Part shown: positions 1 through 6,760 of the stretch, in pieces
Layout: every line of letters begins with the position of its first letter
Numbering within the stretch: position 1 is the first letter of the stretch
Assembly (NCBI GenBank): GCA_964592965.1
Contig: CAZQJX010000039.1
Coordinates: 1 to 19,986 of the forward strand
Reading direction: 5' to 3'
Source of the DNA: CAZKMM01 sp964592965
GTDB lineage: Bacteria > RBG-13-61-14 > DRUE01
Length of the DNA stretch: 19,986 nt
Translations under genes and position numbers: made by a program
The notes under the pieces: model-generated
Database searches by the model: none
Told to the model about the DNA's origin: nothing
What the model saw: only the letters and a program-made list of their open reading frames with translations

Positions 1-493
1 CATTTTTATCCAGCTCAAGCTTTGGGTCTACTCCACAGACATTCTCTCCGCAAACTAAACTGATGCCGCTGATAGCTGCTCCTACTGCAAAATGCTCCCA
101 GTTTTTTCGTGCTATATCTGTGCTTCCTAGTGCTCCAGTAAAAACTGGAACCTTCATCTTGACCTTACTCTCAAAGCCGAAGCTGGTTTCAGTAGAAACC
201 GTGGGAAAAGTAGCATGGTCTGGATCCGGGGTAGTTCCTTCCGCTCCCAAAGCATATCCCAAAATGTTAAGATGAGAGTAATCCACCGGATAATCCTTGT
301 CTGCGCCCGCAGTGATCTCACCAAAAGGACTTGGATAAAGAAGTTCTCGGGAACGAAAAGTTGCAACAAATAAATCACAACCTCCCCTACAACCATCAAC
401 ACAGCGAGTGCAAAGCCCAGATTGAGGAGCAATGTGGCGAGAGCGATTGCTGGTTTGAAGCGCCTCATTAGCATTTGGTCTTTGCAGGTTCAT
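1..493 (-). CDS. FMN-binding glutamate synthase-like protein, 5' part (runs off the window)
   Basis: Minus-strand reading from an ATG at 493-491 stays open for 164 codons to the window edge, so the gene is partial at its 3' end. The start is backed by a strong ribosome site (AAAGGAGGTG, 5-7 bases upstream). The protein has a four-cysteine cluster, C28-x2-C31-x3-C35-x3-C39 (CTRCVDGCRGGC), then SRELLYPSPFGEIT, a DYPVDYSHLNI block and a K-V-P-V-F-T-G-A stretch. From memory of the family this matches the N-terminus of the archaeal/Thermotoga-type glutamate synthase large-chain homologues that lack the amidotransferase domain. The family binds FMN in a TIM barrel and makes glutamate from 2-oxoglutarate and ammonia or glutamine. 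The cysteines could bind an Fe-S cluster (inference). It diverges from glnA, which fits a GS-GOGAT role. The catalytic barrel lies mostly outside the window. Open frames at 154-474 (minus) and 63-275 (plus) are shadows of it. Confidence 0.85.
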   Translation of the reverse strand, partial: MNLQRPNANEALQTSNRSRHIAPQSGLCTRCVDGCRGGCDLFVATFRSRELLYPSPFGEITAGADKDYPVDYSHLNILGYALGAEGTTPDPDHATFPTVSTETSFGFESKVKMKVPVFTGALGSTDIARKNWEHFAVGAAISGISLVCGENVCGVDPKLELDKN

Positions 494-642
494 TTTTCCA
501 CCTCCTTTAATCTAACTTGTTTTTTACAAAATAATTTTTTCCTTATAATACTCTTGAGCTTTGGACCAATAACTGGGTCAGAGCTTATTCAAGAAATTAA
601 GTTTATGCAAAAACCGAGCCAAATTGAAAAGGAGGATTAAAA
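494..642. promoter_or_regulatory. Divergent control region between the glutamate synthase-like gene and glnA
   Basis: This 149-base AT-rich spacer separates two divergent nitrogen-assimilation genes. On the plus strand there is a perfect TATAAT at 544-549 with only a poor -35 (TTTTTA at 521-526, 17-base spacer), which would start transcription near 556 and give glnA a leader of about 87 bases. On the minus strand TATTAT at 550-545 overlaps it and could serve the other gene, so the two polymerases may compete. A short interrupted palindrome, TTGT-N5-ACAA (517-529), lies nearby, but it does not match the GlnR/TnrA consensus well enough to name a regulator. Both genes have strong Shine-Dalgarno sites (AAAGGAGGTG before 493; GGAGG at 631-635). 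Confidence 0.5.
555..587 (+). promoter_or_regulatory. Possible stem-loop in the glnA 5' leader
   Basis: If transcription starts near 556, this segment can fold. TGAGCT (555-560) pairs with AGCTTA (582-587), including one G-T pair. A 3x2 internal loop follows, then GACC (564-567) pairs with GGTC (576-579) around an 8-base loop. It is not followed by a T run, so it is not a classical terminator. It does not resemble any riboswitch I know. It could be a protein-binding or mRNA-stability element, or chance. Confidence 0.3.
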
Positions 643-2055
643 ATGGAACCAAAAGATGTAATTGAGTTTGGGAAAAAGCATTCCGTTAAAATGGTTGACC
701 TGAAGTTTATGGATTTTCCCGGTCTCTGGCAGCATTTTTCTCTACCTTTTCACGAGCTTAAAGAAGAGAGCTTTGAAGAAGGGTTTGGCATTGATGGCTC
801 AAGCATTCGTGGCTGGCAACCTATTCATGCTAGCGATATGCTGGTAATTCCAGACCCAAAAACCGCTAAAATTGACCCATTTATGAAGGAGCCCACTTTA
901 AGCCTTATCTGCAACATTGTTGACCCGATTACCAAAGAAAAATATTCTAGAGACCCACGATGGATAGCCCAAAAAGCAGAGAATTATATGAAAAGCACGG
1001 GCATTGCAGACACCGCTTATTTTGGTCCGGAAGCAGAATTTTTTATCTTGGATGATATCCGCTTTGACCAAAACGAACACTGCGGATATTACTTCCTTGA
1101 TTCCAAAGAGGGTTTTTGGAATACCGGCAGGGAAGAAAATCCCAATCTCGGCTACAAGCCACGCTACAAAGAAGGATATTTCCCAGCGCCACCAATAGAC
1201 AGTCTTCAGGACATCCGCACCGAGATGGTTTTAGTGCTTGAAAGTCTGGGCATTGAGGTTGAAACCCATCATCACGAGGTAGCAACCGCAGGACAGGCTG
1301 AAATAGATATGAGGTTTGCCCCTTTGGTTGAAATGGGCGACAGGCTTATGTGGTTCAAATATGTGGTGAAGAATGTCGCCCGCAGGCACAACAAAACCGC
1401 AACCTTTATGCCCAAGCCAATCTTCAACGACAACGGCTCTGGTATGCATATTCATATCTCTCTCTGGAAGGATGGAAAGCCCTTATTTGCTGGAAATGGC
1501 TACGGCGGGCTTAGCGAGCTTGCCTTTCATTTCATCGCTGGTGTGATTCGGCATGCGCCTGCTATCTGCGCATTTACCAATCCCACTACCAATTCTTATC
1601 GCAGGCTTGTGCCCGGATTTGAGGCGCCCATTAACCTGGCTTATTCCAGCAGGAACCGCTCCGCTGCCATCAGGATTCCAATGTATTCGCCTTCGCCCAA
1701 GTCCAAGCGCATTGAGATGCGCTTCCCAGACCCAAGTTGCAATGGATACCTGGCTTTCAGCGCCATTTTAATGGCAGGGCTTGACGGTATTGAAAAGAAA
1801 CTTCCCGCCGGAGAGCCGCTGGATAAAGACATCTATGGGCTCAGTCCCGAGGAGCTTGAAGGCGTGCCCAGCACCCCAGCCTCTCTTGAAGAGGCACTAA
1901 AAGCCCTTGAAGAAGACCACGAGTTCCTGATGAAAGGCGATGTCTTTACCGAAGATGCCATTGAAATGTGGATTAAATACAAGATGGAAAAAGAAGTTAA
2001 TCAAATCCGGCTCCGTCCCGTCCCTTGGGAATTTGCCCTTTACTTTGATTGCTAA
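643..2055 (+). CDS. glnA: Glutamine synthetase, class I
   Basis: ATP-dependent ligase that makes glutamine from glutamate and ammonium in the cytoplasm; class I enzymes are dodecamers. The 470-residue length is normal. Visible family motifs in order: GIDGSSIRGW near residue 50, FGPEAEFFI (metal-binding glutamates), ETHHHEVATAGQAEIDMRF, the ATP-site block KPIFNDNGSGMHIHISLW, NSYRRLVPGFEAP with the flap glutamate, and RSAAIRIP. Tyr398 in DIYGLSPEEL sits at the place of the adenylylated tyrosine of the E. coli enzyme (Tyr397), so adenylylation control is possible, but no adenylyltransferase is in the window. The C-terminal part resembles the GSI-beta subgroup. The start is set by GGAGG at 631-635. 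It diverges from the glutamate synthase-like gene, its natural pathway partner. Confidence 0.97.
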   Translation: MEPKDVIEFGKKHSVKMVDLKFMDFPGLWQHFSLPFHELKEESFEEGFGIDGSSIRGWQPIHASDMLVIPDPKTAKIDPFMKEPTLSLICNIVDPITKEKYSRDPRWIAQKAENYMKSTGIADTAYFGPEAEFFILDDIRFDQNEHCGYYFLDSKEGFWNTGREENPNLGYKPRYKEGYFPAPPIDSLQDIRTEMVLVLESLGIEVETHHHEVATAGQAEIDMRFAPLVEMGDRLMWFKYVVKNVARRHNKTATFMPKPIFNDNGSGMHIHISLWKDGKPLFAGNGYGGLSELAFHFIAGVIRHAPAICAFTNPTTNSYRRLVPGFEAPINLAYSSRNRSAAIRIPMYSPSPKSKRIEMRFPDPSCNGYLAFSAILMAGLDGIEKKLPAGEPLDKDIYGLSPEELEGVPSTPASLEEALKALEEDHEFLMKGDVFTEDAIEMWIKYKMEKEVNQIRLRPVPWEFALYFDC

Positions 2056-2080
2056 AAACAAAAGCCAAAATTAGATGAGA

Positions 2081-2113
2081 GGGGCTGGTTATGCTCTTCC
2101 CCATTTTTCTTTT
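2081..2113 (+). terminator. Weak rho-independent terminator candidate after glnA
   Basis: GGGG (2081-2084) can pair with CCCC (2099-2102), with one or two inner pairs, followed by ATTTTTCTTTT. The stem is short and the loop poor, so this is only a candidate, placed sensibly 25 bases after the glnA stop. Confidence 0.35.
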
Positions 2114-2298
2114 AATCCATTTAAATTAACTGAGTTTAAAGAATTTCAGATAAAAATTTTTTTGTTGATCAGTCTAAATAGCCACAAAAGCTTAATAAAA
2201 GATGTTTTTTGGTTTTGTTTAAAACCTGCCCAGAATTAATAGGCAGATATAGATTGTCAATTTTGACAAAAAAATAGTAAATTTTGACAATTTTGTAA
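2114..2298. other. AT-rich intergenic stretch with repeated TTGACAA half-sites
   Basis: No convincing gene here. A 66-codon frame on the minus strand (2169-2369) has no family resemblance, is biased by A/T runs and is judged spurious. The one structured part is at 2254-2290: TTGTCAA (2254-2260), two bases, then its exact inverse TTGACAA (2263-2269), and a further direct copy TTGACAA at 2284-2290. These could be an operator, or -35 elements of a promoter for the fragment at 2299-2475 or for an unseen short RNA. Confidence 0.4.
2254..2290. repeat. Perfect 7-bp inverted repeat plus a third copy (TTGTCAA / TTGACAA)
   Basis: TTGTCAA at 2254-2260 and TTGACAA at 2263-2269 form a dyad with a 2-base centre. 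TTGACAA recurs at 2284-2290, 21 bases (two helical turns) after the second half-site. The spacing suits a dimeric DNA-binding protein, but TTGACA also equals the -35 consensus and the region is AT-rich, so function is uncertain. Confidence 0.4.
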
Positions 2299-2475
2299 GA
2301 GGAAATATGTTTTTTCTCAGGTTCGGTCAAGCACTCCGCAAAAAAGCTTGGATTGGAGGAGTTTCGCACAGAGGGAAAGGAAGAACTTAAAAGAATGCTG
2401 GAGAAATTACAGCTAGCAGGGAAAATTTTTTACTATTACCCCCGGCGGGACTCGAACCCGCGACCTAGGGATTAG
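2299..2475 (+). other. Open fragment of unknown origin abutting the tRNA-Arg 3' end
   Basis: Plus-strand frame open from 2299 (after TAA at 2296-2298) to TAG at 2473-2475, with no ATG before 2395. The part before the tRNA reads like real protein, an amphipathic Lys/Glu/Leu helix region (KKLGLEEFRTEGKEELKRML...). The part over the tRNA gives the familiar false reading of an antisense tRNA. A 27-codon frame starting at ATG 2307 with a weak GAGG upstream would join it by a +1 shift in the A6 run near 2339-2344. It could be a decayed gene end, a scar of something once integrated at the tRNA, or chance. I recognise no family. Confidence 0.25.
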
Positions 2476-2510
2476 GAATCCCTCGCTCTATCCTGCTGAG
2501 CTACGGGGGT
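2437..2510 (-). tRNA. tRNA-Arg (anticodon CCU)
   Basis: Read on the minus strand, the 74-base gene folds as a full cloverleaf. The acceptor ACCCCCG pairs with CGGGGGT over 7 bp, with discriminator A at 2437. The D arm is GCTC/GAGC and the anticodon arm AGGGA/TCCCT has loop TTCCTAA (anticodon CCT). A 5-base variable loop follows, then the T arm GCGGG/CCCGC with loop TTCGAGT. CCA is not encoded. It reads AGG codons. It stands alone, head-to-head with the hsp20 operon. Confidence 0.97.
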
Positions 2511-2520
2511 GCTTCTATTT

Positions 2521-2550
2521 TTAATATGGCTAGTTTATGGTTTTTGTCAA
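2521..2550 (-). promoter_or_regulatory. Promoter of the tRNA-Arg gene
   Basis: On the minus strand, a perfect TTGACA (2550-2545) is followed after 18 bases by TATTAA (2526-2521). The expected start near 2514 lies four bases before the mature tRNA 5' end, which suits a tRNA gene. Confidence 0.65.
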
Positions 2551-2631
2551 GCCTGAAAGAATTTTTAAGCAAGCCTTGGCTTTGTCCACTTGCATCATAC
2601 TTTTTTAGATATCTTAAAGTTTCAAAAAGCC

Positions 2632-2658
2632 TTGACAAGCCTCTATGCCTGCTATAGA
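2632..2658 (+). promoter_or_regulatory. Probable promoter of the hsp20-lon operon
   Basis: TTGACA (2632-2637), a 15-base spacer, then TATAGA (2653-2658) preceded by TG at 2650-2651, an extended -10 (TGCTATAGA). The short spacer may be offset by the extended element. Transcription would start near 2665, just before AGGAGGAG (2668-2675), so the leader would be very short. I see no CIRCE-type repeat and no sigma-32-like CCCCAT box, so the mode of heat-shock control is not visible. Confidence 0.5.
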
Positions 2659-2677
2659 TTTTGGTTAGGAGGAGTTA

Positions 2678-3109
2678 ATGGCAAAGCAAAGCAAAGAAAG
2701 GAATGTGGTGGTTTATAGGTTTCAGCGAACTTTCAAGAGCTTTTTGGAGCCGTCGCTTGGAGAGGAAAAGCCTCATGAGCCTCTGGTAGATATGTATGAA
2801 GCGGAAAATAAGCTTATTGTTGAGGTTGAACTTCCTGGTGTAAAAAAAGAAGATATTGAAGCTTATACTATTCACAACCGATTATATTTAAAAGCGTATC
2901 GTTCGTCGGAGATTAGCTTGAGCTCTGAGTCAACGAGGCAATACCTATGCCTTGAGCGTATCTTTGGTGAATTTTATCGTGAGATAGAGCTTCCTGTTGC
3001 CTGTGATACATCAAAAGCAAAAGCAAAGCTGGAAAACGGAGTTTTAATCATTGAATTTCCTCGTGTGGAAGAGCGAAGAGGTAAGAGAAGAGATATAAAG
3101 ATTGAATGA
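2678..3109 (+). CDS. Small heat-shock protein, Hsp20 / alpha-crystallin family
   Basis: ATP-independent holdase that binds unfolding proteins in the cytoplasm as an oligomer. The 143-residue protein has a short N-terminal arm (about 35 residues), then an alpha-crystallin domain with the landmarks ELPGVKKEDI, an ERIFGEFYREIELP strand region and the signature AKLENGVLIIEFP. It ends RRDIKIE, so the I-x-I motif that docks onto neighbouring dimers sits at the very C-terminus. The start is fixed by AGGAGGAG (2668-2675). It is first in the operon, 31 bases before lon. Pairing a holdase with the Lon protease suggests a joint protein quality-control unit. Possible extended -10 promoter just upstream. 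Confidence 0.95.
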   Translation: MAKQSKERNVVVYRFQRTFKSFLEPSLGEEKPHEPLVDMYEAENKLIVEVELPGVKKEDIEAYTIHNRLYLKAYRSSEISLSSESTRQYLCLERIFGEFYREIELPVACDTSKAKAKLENGVLIIEFPRVEERRGKRRDIKIE

Positions 3110-3140
3110 TTTATTTTCCAATTTTAACTGGGAGGTAAAG

Positions 3141-5687
3141 ATGGAAGAAAAAAATAAAAACCAAAAGCCTAGCCCAGAAGCTAGCGAGGCTCAAGAAGGA
3201 GCGCCGATAGCGCCACCCGCTCCTGAGGGAGCACAAAGCATAAAAATTCCAGAGGTTCTACCTCTGCTGGCAGTTAGAGATATAGTGATTTTTCCCTTTA
3301 TGATCGTTCCTCTTTTTGTGGGCAGGGAGTCATCTATCTCTGCAGTTAATGAGAGCCTTAGCAAAGACCGAATGATAATGCTCACCACTCAGAAGAATCC
3401 TGCTGAGGAAACACCTAAACCCGATGGGATTTATGAAATCGGCACTGCTGGAATGATTATGCGAATGCTCCGCCTTCCTGATGGAAGGTTAAAAATTCTA
3501 GTGCAGGGTCTGGCTAGAGCTAAGATTAAAGAGTATGTTCAAACCGAGCCATTTTTTCAGACCAAAATAGAGGTTCTCGACGAGCCAGAAATCAAAGAGA
3601 TTACTATGGAGATTGAGGCGCTTATGCGCAATGTAAAGGAAGGCTTGGAAAAAATGATGCAGATGGGAAGGATGATTTCTCCTGATTTAATAATGGTGCT
3701 GGATAGCCTTCAAGACCCTGCCCGTTTTTGCGACCTTGTTGCTGCTAATATCGGGCTTAATGTTGAGGATGCTCAGAAGCTTTTAGAAATTGTTGACCCA
3801 ACCGAGCGATTGAAAAAATTAAATGAACTTGTTGCTAAAGAGCTTGAGCTATTGGAGATACAGGTGCGTATTCAGAGCCAAGCAAAAGAGGAGATGAGTA
3901 AGACCCAGCGGGAATACTTCCTTCGTGAACAGCTCAGAGCCATTCAAAAAGAGCTGGGAGAGATTGATGAGAGAACCGCAGAAGTAGCCGAGCTTCGCGA
4001 AAAGATTGAAAAGGCAAAAATGCCCAAAGAGGTAGAAGAAGAGGCTTTAAAACAGCTCCGCAAGCTGGAGATGATGCATCCGGATGCAATGGAGGCAAGC
4101 TGGGTGCGGAGCTACTTGGAATGGCTGGTTGAGCTTCCTTGGAACAAAAGCACCAAAGATAATCTTGACATCAAGCGTGCAAAGCGCATTTTAGATGAAG
4201 ACCATTACGACCTTGAAAAAGTTAAGGAGCGTATCCTTGAGTATCTCAGCGTGCGCAAGCTTAATCCCAAGATGAAAGGACCAATTCTTTGCTTTGTGGG
4301 ACCGCCCGGTGTGGGAAAAACCAGTCTGGGGCAGTCCATTGCCCGGGCAATGGGAAGAAAATTTGTGAGAATGAGTCTTGGTGGTATTCGTGATGAAGCG
4401 GAAATTCGTGGGCACAGACGCACTTATGTTGGCGCAATGCCCGGAAGGATTATTCAGGGAATTAAACAGGCAGGCTCTAACAACCCGGTTTTTATGTTAG
4501 ATGAGATTGATAAGCTGGGAGTGGACTTTCGGGGCGACCCGGCTGCTGCTCTGCTTGAGGTTTTAGACCCAGAGCAAAACTGGAGCTTTCGTGACCATTA
4601 CATCAACCTTCCTTTTGACCTCTCCAAAGTGATGTTTATCTGCACTGCTAATCTGGTTGACCCAATTCCACCTGCTCTTCGCGACCGAATGGAGATTATT
4701 GAAATTCCAGGATACACGCTTGAGGAGAAAATGGAGATTGCCAAACAGTATCTCATTCCCAAACAGATGAAAGAGAACGGAATTAGCAAAAAATACATTG
4801 AATTTACTGATGATGCGCTTAAAATGATCATTGCTCAATACACCCGTGAGGCGGGTGTGAGAAATCTTGAGCGCTCAATCGGAAGCGTTTGCAGAAAAGT
4901 TGCAAGGAGAATAGCAGAGGGTAATAAGAAAAAAGTGGTGGTGATAACAGAAAATCTCCATGAGTTTCTCGGACCACCCAAATACCTGCCTGAAGAGGAG
5001 TTGGAAAAAGATGAAGTTGGTGTTGCCACTGGCTTGGCATGGACAGGAACAGGCGGAGATATTCTCAGGGTGGAGGTGAGTATAGTTAAGGGCAAGAAGA
5101 ATCTTATTTTAACAGGTCATCTGGGGGAGGTGATGAAGGAGAGCGCTCAGGCAGCTCTCAGCTATGCCAAGCGAATAGCGCCTGAGTTCGGGCTTAGCCC
5201 AGAATTTTTTGAAGATAAAGAGGTGCATATACATGTTCCTGCTGGTGCTATTCCCAAAGATGGTCCTAGCGCAGGTGTGACGATGGCAACAGCGCTCATC
5301 AGCGCAATGACTGGCATACCTGTGCGAAAAGATGTCGCAATGACTGGAGAAATCACTCTCAGGGGAAGGGTGCTTCCTATTGGTGGTTTAAAGGAAAAAG
5401 CACTGGCTGCTCTTAGGAGTGAAATAAAAAATGTCATTATACCTGAGCGGAACAAAAAAGACCTTGAGGAGATTCCTGAAAATCTCAGAAGCCAAATCAA
5501 TTTCATTTTTGCAAAAACAATGGAAGATGTGCTTGATGCTAGTTTGGTTGGTGGATTAAAAATCAAATCAATAAAAAGTGCCCGGAAAGAGAAAGAAAGG
5601 AAGAAAAAGAAGACTCAACAGAAAAAAGCTAAATCTGTTCAGGCGGTTGGCAAAAGCTTGAAAAAAACCAAAGCTGGTGGAAAATAG
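3141..5687 (+). CDS. lon: ATP-dependent protease Lon (LonA type)
   Basis: Cytoplasmic AAA+ serine protease that degrades misfolded and selected regulatory proteins. With the ATG at 3141 (GGGAGG at 3130-3135) it is 848 residues. An upstream TTG at 3102 would add 13 residues but overlaps hsp20 and has no good ribosome site. A Glu/Pro/Ala-rich leader of about 30 residues comes first. The LON substrate domain (IPEVLPLLAVRDIVIFP) runs to about residue 230, followed by a charged coiled region. The AAA+ module has Walker A GPPGVGKT (387-394) and Walker B with DEID at 454-457. The protease domain has Ser710 in KDGPSAG and Lys753 in GGLKEK, the catalytic dyad, 43 residues apart as in E. coli Lon. A lysine-rich tail of about 35 residues follows, perhaps for DNA or polyphosphate binding (inference). 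Second gene of the operon. Confidence 0.97.
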   Translation: MEEKNKNQKPSPEASEAQEGAPIAPPAPEGAQSIKIPEVLPLLAVRDIVIFPFMIVPLFVGRESSISAVNESLSKDRMIMLTTQKNPAEETPKPDGIYEIGTAGMIMRMLRLPDGRLKILVQGLARAKIKEYVQTEPFFQTKIEVLDEPEIKEITMEIEALMRNVKEGLEKMMQMGRMISPDLIMVLDSLQDPARFCDLVAANIGLNVEDAQKLLEIVDPTERLKKLNELVAKELELLEIQVRIQSQAKEEMSKTQREYFLREQLRAIQKELGEIDERTAEVAELREKIEKAKMPKEVEEEALKQLRKLEMMHPDAMEASWVRSYLEWLVELPWNKSTKDNLDIKRAKRILDEDHYDLEKVKERILEYLSVRKLNPKMKGPILCFVGPPGVGKTSLGQSIARAMGRKFVRMSLGGIRDEAEIRGHRRTYVGAMPGRIIQGIKQAGSNNPVFMLDEIDKLGVDFRGDPAAALLEVLDPEQNWSFRDHYINLPFDLSKVMFICTANLVDPIPPALRDRMEIIEIPGYTLEEKMEIAKQYLIPKQMKENGISKKYIEFTDDALKMIIAQYTREAGVRNLERSIGSVCRKVARRIAEGNKKKVVVITENLHEFLGPPKYLPEEELEKDEVGVATGLAWTGTGGDILRVEVSIVKGKKNLILTGHLGEVMKESAQAALSYAKRIAPEFGLSPEFFEDKEVHIHVPAGAIPKDGPSAGVTMATALISAMTGIPVRKDVAMTGEITLRGRVLPIGGLKEKALAALRSEIKNVIIPERNKKDLEEIPENLRSQINFIFAKTMEDVLDASLVGGLKIKSIKSARKEKERKKKKTQQKKAKSVQAVGKSLKKTKAGGK

Positions 5688-5701
5688 ATAATAAGCAAGG
5701 T

Positions 5702-6760
5702 TTGAAACTCAGCGACATAGGCGAAAGGGGCTGGATTAATAAAGTCAGAGCACGCTCTCCTGCTATAAAAGAAGGGGTAGTATTAGGAATAGGTGATGAT
5801 ACTGCTTGGCTCAAAGGATTGGAGAGCCTTCTTGTCACCTGCGACCTTTTGATTGACCAGGTTCATTTCATCAAAGATATGATTCCTCCTAGATTATTAG
5901 GAAGAAAATCCCTTTCTGTTAATTTATCTGACATATCTGCGATGGCGGGAGTGCCTGATTATGCCCTTGTTGGAGTGGGATTTCCTAAAGAGATTAAGCT
6001 GGATTATGTTGATGAACTTTTAGAGGGATTTTTAGAAGTAGCGGTTGAGCATAAGGTTGATATTATTGGCGGAGATACCACTGCCAGCCCAATGTTGAGC
6101 ATAGCAGTGACAATAATTGGTCATCCTGCAAAAGAAAAGCCAGTTTTAAGAAGCACTGCTCAGCCAAAAGATAAGATATGGTTAACTGGCACGGTTGGGG
6201 ATGCTTCTTTAGGATTTGAGATTCTCAAAAAAGCCCAGAGCGAGGAGCTGGATATTTCTGACCTTCATCATTCCAGCCTTATTCTCAAGCATTTTGACCC
6301 CAAGCCGAGAATAGAAGCAGGGATAAGGCTGGCAGAAATTGCTCGAGCAATGATTGATGTCAGTGATGGGGTGATGCTAGACCTTGAGCATATCATTGAA
6401 GAAAGCGGAAAAAAATCTCCGCTTCGGGCAGTGATTTATCTGGACAAAATTCCTTTAAGCCAAGATTTTAAGAAATATTTTCACAATGAGCCATTGCAGA
6501 AAGAAGAGGCGATTCAGCTTATTTTAAGCGGTGGAGAGGATTATGAGCTTTTGTTCACTGCTCCTGAAGAATTCAGAGAGGAGATAAACAAAATCAGCGC
6601 TGAACTGGACCTGCCTATAACTGAAATAGGGGAAATTCAGCCAGCAGAAAAAAACGAGGTGGTTATTATTGCTCCTGATGGCAGTCCTTATCCAGCGCCC
6701 AAGCCTTGGTTTGAGCATTTTCCTGCAAAGGAAAATTTGAAAGATGAGCCTGGAAGTTGA
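5702..6760 (+). CDS. thiL: Thiamine-monophosphate kinase
   Basis: Phosphorylates thiamine monophosphate to thiamine diphosphate with ATP, the last step of cofactor synthesis. The 352-residue length is normal. Family landmarks: N-terminal KLSDIGERG, the Mg/ATP site GIGDDTAW (about 29-36), TCDLLIDQVHF, NLSDISAMAG (from 74), GGDTTAS (from 123), PKPRIEAG, DVSDG (219-223) and SGGEDYELLFT (from 276). The start is taken as TTG at 5702, because it gives the conserved MKLSDIGE beginning and no ATG or GTG fits. AAGG lies unusually close (5697-5700), so translation may depend on readthrough from lon, which ends 14 bases before. No thiamine riboswitch is seen, as expected inside an operon. Its 3' end overlaps the next gene by 17 bases. 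Confidence 0.94.
   Translation: MKLSDIGERGWINKVRARSPAIKEGVVLGIGDDTAWLKGLESLLVTCDLLIDQVHFIKDMIPPRLLGRKSLSVNLSDISAMAGVPDYALVGVGFPKEIKLDYVDELLEGFLEVAVEHKVDIIGGDTTASPMLSIAVTIIGHPAKEKPVLRSTAQPKDKIWLTGTVGDASLGFEILKKAQSEELDISDLHHSSLILKHFDPKPRIEAGIRLAEIARAMIDVSDGVMLDLEHIIEESGKKSPLRAVIYLDKIPLSQDFKKYFHNEPLQKEEAIQLILSGGEDYELLFTAPEEFREEINKISAELDLPITEIGEIQPAEKNEVVIIAPDGSPYPAPKPWFEHFPAKENLKDEPGS

Noticed and set aside
154..474. Open frame of 106 codons on the minus strand with hydrophobic segments
   Set aside because: It is a shifted frame of the glutamate synthase-like gene, which has the ribosome site and recognisable motifs.
517..529. TTGT-N5-ACAA as a GlnR/TnrA site
   Set aside because: Spacing and inner bases do not fit the known consensus; kept only as a note in the control region.
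422..640. Open frame of 72 codons on the plus strand before glnA
   Set aside because: It overlaps the start of the divergent gene and the control region, with no family resemblance.
2169..2369. Minus-strand frame of 66 codons in the glnA-tRNA gap
   Set aside because: Composition reflects A/T runs, there is no ribosome site, and nothing is recognised in it.
3102..3140. Upstream TTG start for Lon
   Set aside because: It overlaps hsp20 and lacks a ribosome site; ATG 3141 has GGGAGG at a good distance.
5162..5566. Minus-strand frame of 134 codons inside lon
   Set aside because: It is antisense to the catalytic Ser-Lys domain of Lon and is a codon-bias shadow.
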